Shown here one piece after another: positions 57,690 through 64,000 of a DNA stretch of 64,000 nucleotides (within the stretch, counting starts at the first letter, position 1; each line of letters opens with the position of its first letter). Below the pieces are notes generated by a model. It did not search any database, was not told the DNA's origin, and was given only the letters and a program-made list of their open reading frames with translations. Location: positions 11,497,884 through 11,561,883 of the forward strand of contig CM052356.1 of assembly GCA_028551475.1 (NCBI GenBank). Direction: 5' to 3'. A program made the translations under genes and the position numbers. This stretch comes from Casuarina equisetifolia (Eukaryota > Streptophyta > Magnoliopsida > Fagales > Casuarinaceae).

Positions 57690-60600
57690 TTGAAGGAAAG
57701 TGGAACAATGCTAGATGATCAAGATGAAGCTTTAAAAAACAAGGCAGGACTACAAAAAATGGAGGAACTTTTCAAGAAGCAACAAGAATTCAATAGAAAA
57801 AGAATGGGTGTAACATATAAGAGGTCAAATGTTCAAGAAAATGCAATTATGAAAGGAGGAGGAAAGGAAAGGACTAAGCTAATTGTTAAGGAAGATATAA
57901 GACCAAGGCGACATCTAAAAAGTTAAATACATAAGAGGGAGGATGAATGGGAAGAAAAAAAGACAGTGAAATTTAGAGAAAAAAAAAAGGCTAATGGAAA
58001 AGAAAATGGCTTCTTAAAATAATAAATCCTCGGAGGACATACAAATAAGAAATCAATTTGGAAAATGAAGTGGAGAAAATCTTGTGAAATACGAAGCAAC
58101 AAGAAAAAGACAAGGAAGACAATCTCATATTAGAGGATTCAAAAACTCATCAAAGTTCAAATATTAGTGGAAGTGATAATAGGTCAACTGCCATGGATGG
58201 TAAAACACTTACCACCTCTTATGTCTAGCTTTATAATATGGAATATTAGAGGACTAAGTCCTTTAGAAAAATTGGATTTTCTTCAATGAGAATTCAATAG
58301 AAATAGAATAGCTATAGTAGCTCTTTTAGAACCAAAACATTCTGGTGAACAATTGAGTCAAACAACAAAGAGGTTGGGTTTTCTCAATTTTTTACGTTGC
58401 AATCCAGAAAATATGCATATATGGTTAATATGGAAAATAGAAGTAAGGGTGTCATTAGTAGTTTGTTGTAATCAAAGTATAACAGTGGATATGCAAATGG
58501 ATGGAAAATAGTTTTTAGCAATAATAGTATATGCAAGCACAGATTATGTTAGAAGGCAAGAGCTATGGCATCCTTTAAAGGCAATTCAAACAATAGGTAA
58601 ACCGTGGATAATAGGAGGTGATTTTAATTCCATAGTTGGCCCGGATGAAAAGAGAGGAAGGAGACAATACTCAGTTGTGGCAAGTAGAGAATTCCAAAAC
58701 TTTATTTGTCACCAGGGATTGAAAAAGTGGATTTATGGGTTTTCCTTATACGTGGTGTAATAATGTTCAGGGAACACGAAGAATATGGGCAAGATTGGAT
58801 AGAATATTTTGCAACTTGGAGGCATCCATGACTTTTACCTCCTTAAAGGTGAAGCATTTACCTAGAGTAGGATCAAATCATTCACCATTGTTGATACAGT
58901 TGAATGGGGCATATAAAGGAACCAAGTCATTTCATTTTCAGAAACAATGGTTAGAAGTGGCAACAATAAAAGATTTGATAACAAGACAGTGGATAGGAAA
59001 CTTAATGGAGACACCATGGATACATTTGCATTTCAGAAGTATAAAGGTTAAAAAAAGCCTTGCAAGAGTGGCAAAAACAAAATGAAAGTAACAAGGAACA
59101 AAGAATAATAGATCTTACAGAGCAGGTGCAAGCAAAGGAATGTCAGTTGCAAGAGGCATGGTCAAAAACTATTTTCAAAGAGCGACAAACATTGCAAGAA
59201 CAATTAATAGAGCTTATCAAAAAGGAAGAAAGTGTGTTAAAAGATAAAGCCTAGGTCAAATGGCTATAGGAAGGGGTCCAAAACTCAAGATCCTTCCACG
59301 CGTGTATCAAGGAGAGATACCGAGCATCTCAATTTAACTTTCAACTACCAAACGGAATGAGGATAGATGATATGGAGATTTTGGGACCTATGGCCGTAGA
59401 CTTTTATAAGGAATTGTTGACGTCACACAAGACATAACATGATGATAATGAAATGGAGGATTTCTTCAGTCCAATTCTAAATATAGTAACGATAAAGCAA
59501 AATGAAATCCTATGTAGAATTCTAACATGGGAGGATGTGCAGCAGACAATAAAAAGTCTAAATTATGATAGTGCTTCAGGTTCTTATGGATTTACTGGTC
59601 ATTTCTTCAAGGCTGCTGAAGAGGTGGTTAAGGCAGATATACTTGATGCAATTGTTGGTTTTTTTAAGGGGGTCACATTCCAAGAAGTACAACAGCAACC
59701 GTTTTATCTTTGATCCTTAAAGTTGCTCAGCCAAGTAGCTTCTCAGATCTTAGACCAATCAATTTGTGTACTTATAGATATAAGATATTAGCAAAGCTTC
59801 TCAATGATAGGTTGGCTAAGATTCTTCCTCAAGTAATATCTTTTGAACAATTTGGTTTTGTGAAGGATAGATCAATACAAGAAAACATAGCTTTAGCATA
59901 GGAAATGGTTCATGAAATAAATCGAAAGGTGTCAGAGGGTAATGTTGTAATCAAAATGGATATGTCAAAAGCATATGATAGGATGAAATGGTCTTCTTTA
60001 TTGAAAGTAATGCAGAGATTTGGATTTTTAGAGACATGGATTGACATGATGTATAGATTTATTTTGAACTGGTTTTTCATACAGCTACAAGGAAAAAAGT
60101 TTGGCTTTTTTCATTCCACAAGGGGGTTGCGTCAAAGAGATACTTTGTCACCAAGTTTGTTAATATTAGCACAAGAAGTGTTATCTCGTAAGTTGAAACA
60201 ATTAATGCAAGTTAGGGATATTAGGAGCTATAAAGGAATGAATGATTTTGGATATGTCTCACACTTGCTATATGCAGATGATATGATAGTTTTTCTAAAT
60301 GGGAGAAAAAGATCAATTCAGAAGTTTATGGACTTATTGCAGAAATATGAGCGAAACAGTGGCCAAAAAATAAATGTGGCTAAATGTAATTTTTTAGTAG
60401 CAAAGAAGATGTCCCATCATAGAAAACAATAAATTCAAAATTGGATAGGATTTTCACTAGTAGAATTACCAATGAAGTATTTAGGAGCCTCGCTTTTTAA
60501 GGGAAGATAAAAAAGGAGTTATTTTGATGAGATTATGAGAAAAATTACGGGGTGAATTTCCAATTGGAAGAATCATTTTCTTTCTCATGAAAGGAAATTA

Positions 60601-62541
60601 GTACTTATCAAGAGTGTTCTGTCGTCCATCCCTATCCATTGTTTATCAGTAACCAAAGCTCCAAAGGTAGTGTTATATGAAATAAACAAGCAAATGTCTA
60701 AATTCTTATGGAGTCATATTAGGTGGGGTGGGAAAAAGCATGCCGCCCTAAGGAAGAAGGTGGATTGGGAATAAGAGACATGAACATGGTTATGGAGTAC
60801 TTTTTAGTGAAAATGGCTTGAAACTATGTTAAAGGAGATTCTCTGTAAGCAAAATTCATGCGAAGAAAGTATGGAAATCCAATGGAGGTTTGTCATCAAC
60901 CAAGAAATGTTAAACCCTCACATTATTGGAGGGCTATTAAAACTTACATTGCTTTTGTTTTGTAGCATAGTAGATAGGTGATTCGAAATGGAGAATGCTC
61001 TTTCTAGATAGATAAATGATTAGATGAGATATTATGGCATTCATCATGTGATGACAATGCAAGGAGTATTAGCAAAGCCATGGAGGATCCAGAGTTTCTC
61101 GAGGACAATTTATCCATAGAGCAATTGGAACAAGCTTGTTGAATAATCATCTCCAATGACTCAGATAGAATGGCCTTTGAGTTAACCTCTAATGGAGAAT
61201 TCTCTATAGCGTCAACATATGCAAACAAAACACCACATGGTGAGAAGAAAACTTGGAGTAAGTTTATATAGAATAAGTATCTACGGCCAAAGATTGGCTT
61301 CTTCATGTGGAGGGTGATGAATAAAGGATTTCCAACAAATGAAAAAGTTCAAGAGAAAGGCGTTTCTTGTGCCTCAAGATGTGTTTGTTGTACAACACCG
61401 AATTGCGAGACACTAGATCATCTTTTTTGTCTAAGAGAATTGACAACAAGACTATGGAACCATTTCTATCATATTTTGCAAATGTCCGTTCGATGTGACA
61501 CGGTTTTCAACTTGGTTGTGGATTGGTTTCATGAGGCTAGTATCTCCTCACAAGGAAGGATGTTGTTAGCCTTAAGTGTTTGCATAATTTTGTGGCAAAT
61601 TTGGTTGGCTAGGAATAATGTCATATTCAATGATCAAGGTTTTTTTCTACTAGTTGTGGTAGGGGAAGTGCTTTCAAAGGTCCATGAATTTATGACTTCT
61701 TTTCAAAGTAGTACATTCCTTTCAATGAAAGAATGCCAAATACTACAAGAATTACATATTCCAATAGTTGTTCCACCACTTTGTAAAGGTCGCATGGCAC
61801 ATTGGTCGTGTCCATCTCCGGGTTCTCTAAAGTTGAACATAGATGGATCTTGTAAGGAAAGAGCTTGTGCAGGAGGAGGTGTGGTACAGGATTGGAGGGG
61901 AAGTGTTGTTATGGCTTATGCGGTAAACTTAGGACAAGAAAATAGTGCAAGAGCTGAGGTTTCGACTTTATTAGAAGGTCTTAAGATATATTATCAGCAA
62001 GGTTTGAATATAGTAGAGATAGAAGCAGATTCTCAATTCATGGTTCAATGCATAACAGGTGTTAATTCAGTTCCATGGGATTTAGAATATGAATTACGTC
62101 AATGCTTAGTTTATCTAGCATCAAATGTCAAAATCACCCATATCTTTCGAGAAGCAAATTTTCTTACAGATGATTTGACCAAGTTTGGTCATTCGTCTAT
62201 AGGAATACAAGTTTTGTTCATACTAGGATCTCGACCAACAGATTGTAAGAAAATAGCTTGGGAAGATCAATTAGGCTTCGAACATTACAGGCCTCCTTAA
62301 CTACATGAATCTCAAGAGTCATAAGTTGTTATTTTATTATTCATTATATGATTTTCTTAGGCACTTTAAAGGTTTTATTTCATATTATCTTATTACCTAA
62401 AGTTCAGAATTATGTATTGAGGGGTTAGGTTTAATGCCCTACCCTATGTAGTCTTTTTACATAGGTTTTGAGCCTTGGTTCATACTGTGAGATAAATATC
62501 AAAATAAGGGTTCAAACTCTTTTTTTTTTAAAAAAAAAAAA
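57690..62541 (+). mobile_element. L1-type LINE (endonuclease - RT - zf-RVT - RNase H)
   Basis: ORF2 appears to start at 58221 (MSSFIIWNIRGLSP). The APE-type endonuclease shows LEPKHSG, IIGGDFNSI, FPYTWCN, RLDRIFCN and SNHSPLL, where the usual SDH Asp is Asn. Reverse transcriptase (about 59450-60430) shows FVKDRSIQENIALA, KMDMSKAYDRMKW, RGLRQRDTLSPS and the catalytic YADD at about 60270. A zinc-knuckle RVT domain and an RNase H domain follow in 61271-62300. The endonuclease and RT parts are cut by several stops and shifts (e.g. TGA 58287, TAA 60429). ORF1 is not identifiable; the Lys/Glu-rich frame at 57690-57926 may be its remnant. A T10A12 stretch (62520-62541) could mark the poly-A end. No target duplication found. 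Confidence 0.88.
61305..62300 (+). CDS. LINE C-terminal frame: zf-RVT plus RNase H, uninterrupted
   Basis: A 331-codon open frame (open back to 61271). Residues 1-60 complete a reverse-transcriptase-associated zinc-binding domain (CVCCTTPNCETLDHLF). Residues about 175-300 are a plant-LINE RNase H of the RVT_3 type: LNIDGSC (Asp180), ARAEVSTLLEGL (Glu218/Glu224), EIEADSQF (Asp242) and the final REANFLTDDLTKFGH with an Asp. All expected catalytic acids are therefore present. RNase H removes the RNA strand of RNA-DNA hybrids after reverse transcription. The frame is unusually clean beside the broken endonuclease and RT upstream. It has no obvious promoter or leader of its own. Confidence 0.8.
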   Translation: MWRVMNKGFPTNEKVQEKGVSCASRCVCCTTPNCETLDHLFCLRELTTRLWNHFYHILQMSVRCDTVFNLVVDWFHEASISSQGRMLLALSVCIILWQIWLARNNVIFNDQGFFLLVVVGEVLSKVHEFMTSFQSSTFLSMKECQILQELHIPIVVPPLCKGRMAHWSCPSPGSLKLNIDGSCKERACAGGGVVQDWRGSVVMAYAVNLGQENSARAEVSTLLEGLKIYYQQGLNIVEIEADSQFMVQCITGVNSVPWDLEYELRQCLVYLASNVKITHIFREANFLTDDLTKFGHSSIGIQVLFILGSRPTDCKKIAWEDQLGFEHYRPP

Positions 62542-62948
62542 GGAAATATTTTGTTGGATTGTGCTGGTTGATGAGGTTGACTAGTTTGGAGGCATGACAT
62601 GAATACTACACATAAACTAATATGAAAGAGTTTAATTTCCGATGAGGAGTGAGAAAACGATGCCGCCGTATTGGAAAGAATCTCCATAGCATGTAGACAC
62701 GTAAATGGGATGTGCTCCACGAGGATAATTGTTTATAATGAACATGACCCGATTTCATGCGTAGACCCCTTTAGTCTCCCTCGTGCATTGGAGAACGCAG
62801 CCAAAGAGCAATTTACAGTATAATATTGTCCAACGCGGCTGTTGTAGATGATCATAACCTAGAAACGTAGTCTATAACTATGCCTTTCCCTGTTCACCCT
62901 CTACAACAGCCATAGAAACCCCGCTTGCTTTCCTCCTGTTCCTTGCAC
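62542..62948. other. Spacer and likely 5' leader of the UGT gene
   Basis: No gene recognised; a rise in GC content begins near 62690. The TATA box and start site could not be fixed. Confidence 0.4.
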
Positions 62949-64000
62949 ATGGCGAATGGTGACGCTTTGCGGTCATGTTCCCATGGCTAGCCATGGGCCA
63001 CCTCATACCCTTCATGCACCTCTCCAAGTTCTTAGCCCAAAAGGGTCGCAAAGTTTCCTTCATCTTCACCCCGAGAAACATCGACAGGCTTCCTAAAATA
63101 CCCTCACACCTTTCCCCACTGATAAACCTCATTTGCCTTCCCTTACCCCACGTGGACGGCCTACCACACGACGCCGAGTCCTCCGTAGACGTTCCTTTCT
63201 ACAAACAACAAATGCTCAAAAGGGCTTTCAATTCCCTAAATTCACAAATTGCTACCTTCCTCGGAGCGTCTCAACCGGATTGGATTGTATACGATTATGC
63301 CTCTCAATGGCTTCCTCAGCTTGCGGCTGGGCTGGGTGTGTCACGCGCCTATTTTTGCCTTTTTAACGCCGCCTGCATGTCCTTTGTGGGCCCCCCGGAG
63401 GTACTTATCGATGGAGCTTCAAGGTCGGCGGCCGAGGATTTCACGGTGGTCCCAAACAGGATCCCGTTCCCCTCCAACGTCGTGTATCGCCTTCATGAGA
63501 GAGCGAAGAATGCAGAAAGCCTGAGGGAAATCGGGGACTCCTAATACGGTCCGGATTGCATTGGCAGTTGCAGAGAGTGACCTCGTGGCTATTAGAACCA
63601 GCGCAGAGTTTGAACCTGACTGGTTGAATTTGCTTGTGGTGCTTTGCCCGAAACCGACTGTTCCGATTGGGTTTTTACATACCGAGTTGACACAGGAAAA
63701 GGAAGCGGACGACGAGAAATGGGTTTATATAAAAGAGTGGTTGGACAAACAGGAAGTTAACTCTGTGGTTTACGTCACACTGGGAACCGCGGTGGCTCTG
63801 AGTCCACACGAAGTGAACGAGCTGGCGCTTGGGTTGGAGCAATCCGGGTTACCATTCTTTTGGGTGCAGAGGGACTCATCCGAGTCGTGTCAAACTAAGT
63901 TTCCACCAGGGTTCGTGGAATCGTTCACGTGGGGTGGGCTCCACAGGCGATGATACTGAGTCACAACCCATTGGGGGCTTTTTGACTCACTATGGTTGGA
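62949..64000 (+). pseudogene. UDP-glycosyltransferase, UGT91-like, frameshifted and cut by the window end
   Basis: UGT91 enzymes move a sugar from a UDP donor to small acceptors, often extending an existing sugar on flavonoids or triterpenes. From the probable start MANGD at 62949 the frame slips once (about 62970) into VMFPWLAMGHLIPFMHLSKF, which holds the active-site His region. It continues with TPRNIDRLPKIPS and FDYASQWLP-like YDYASQWLPQLAAGLGV. A shift near 63540 moves to TVRIALAVAESDLVAIRTSA, FEPDWLN and YVTLGTAVALS. Shifts near 63930 and 63975 fall in the sugar-donor (PSPG) box, where WAPQ, ILSHN and THYGW are readable across frames. No intron is needed, as is usual for UGT91. Most shifts are single-base, so decay or assembly error are both possible. 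The C-terminus lies off the right edge. Confidence 0.85.

Noticed and set aside
1..64000. A new multi-gene system
   Set aside because: Every long coding signal was assigned to a known plant gene family or retrotransposon module; remaining open frames are short and without supporting context.

Overview
This is nuclear DNA of a flowering plant, most likely a woody eudicot; the species cannot be named from the sequence. The gene remnants belong to plant families (TIFY/ZML-type GATA factor, ankyrin-PGG membrane protein, TIR-NBS-LRR-type leucine-rich repeats, GDSL lipase, CYP79-type P450, UGT91-type glycosyltransferase). Introns carry plant GT/AG sites, and most of the DNA is layered retrotransposon.

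Layout. 0.5-1.0 kb: first coding exon of a minus-strand GATA/TIFY gene whose later exons lie beyond the left edge. 2.0-4.3 kb: 3' half of a Ty3/gypsy element. 4.4-6.5 kb: a short non-coding LTR element with two 522-bp LTRs, minus orientation. 8.2-14.6 kb: a multi-exon ankyrin-PGG (ACD6/ITN1-like) gene with reading-frame lesions and a SINE in its last intron. 15.7-20.7 kb: a full-length decayed Ty1/copia element with an exact 5-bp target duplication. 21.2-28.4 kb: a second copia element split by a 1.3-kb solo LTR. 30.7-37.6 kb: a Ty3/gypsy chromovirus with an exact target duplication, split by a second solo LTR of the same family in the opposite orientation. 39.2-39.6 kb: a leucine-rich-repeat fragment. 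43.3-44.4 kb: an intronless, broken GDSL lipase copy. 45.5-46.4 kb: copia debris and two long poly-C tracts. 47.3-47.6 kb: a CYP79-like relic. 50.6-55.3 kb: a minus-strand copia element. 58.2-62.5 kb: an L1-type LINE whose last 331 codons are still open. 62.9-64.0 kb: a frameshifted UGT91-like gene running off the right edge.

No stretch reads as a working operon or a new multi-gene system. Only the GATA exon, the last ankyrin-gene exon and the C-terminal LINE frame look intact. The most informative signals are structural: the target duplications and nesting order, the inverted pair of solo LTRs with a terminal hairpin, the 32-bp-period array at a primer-binding site, and the SINE bounded by a long target duplication. 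The single-base lesions in the ankyrin and UGT genes may be real decay or assembly indels; the stop codons in the GDSL copy and the elements are substitutions and are unlikely to be sequencing errors.
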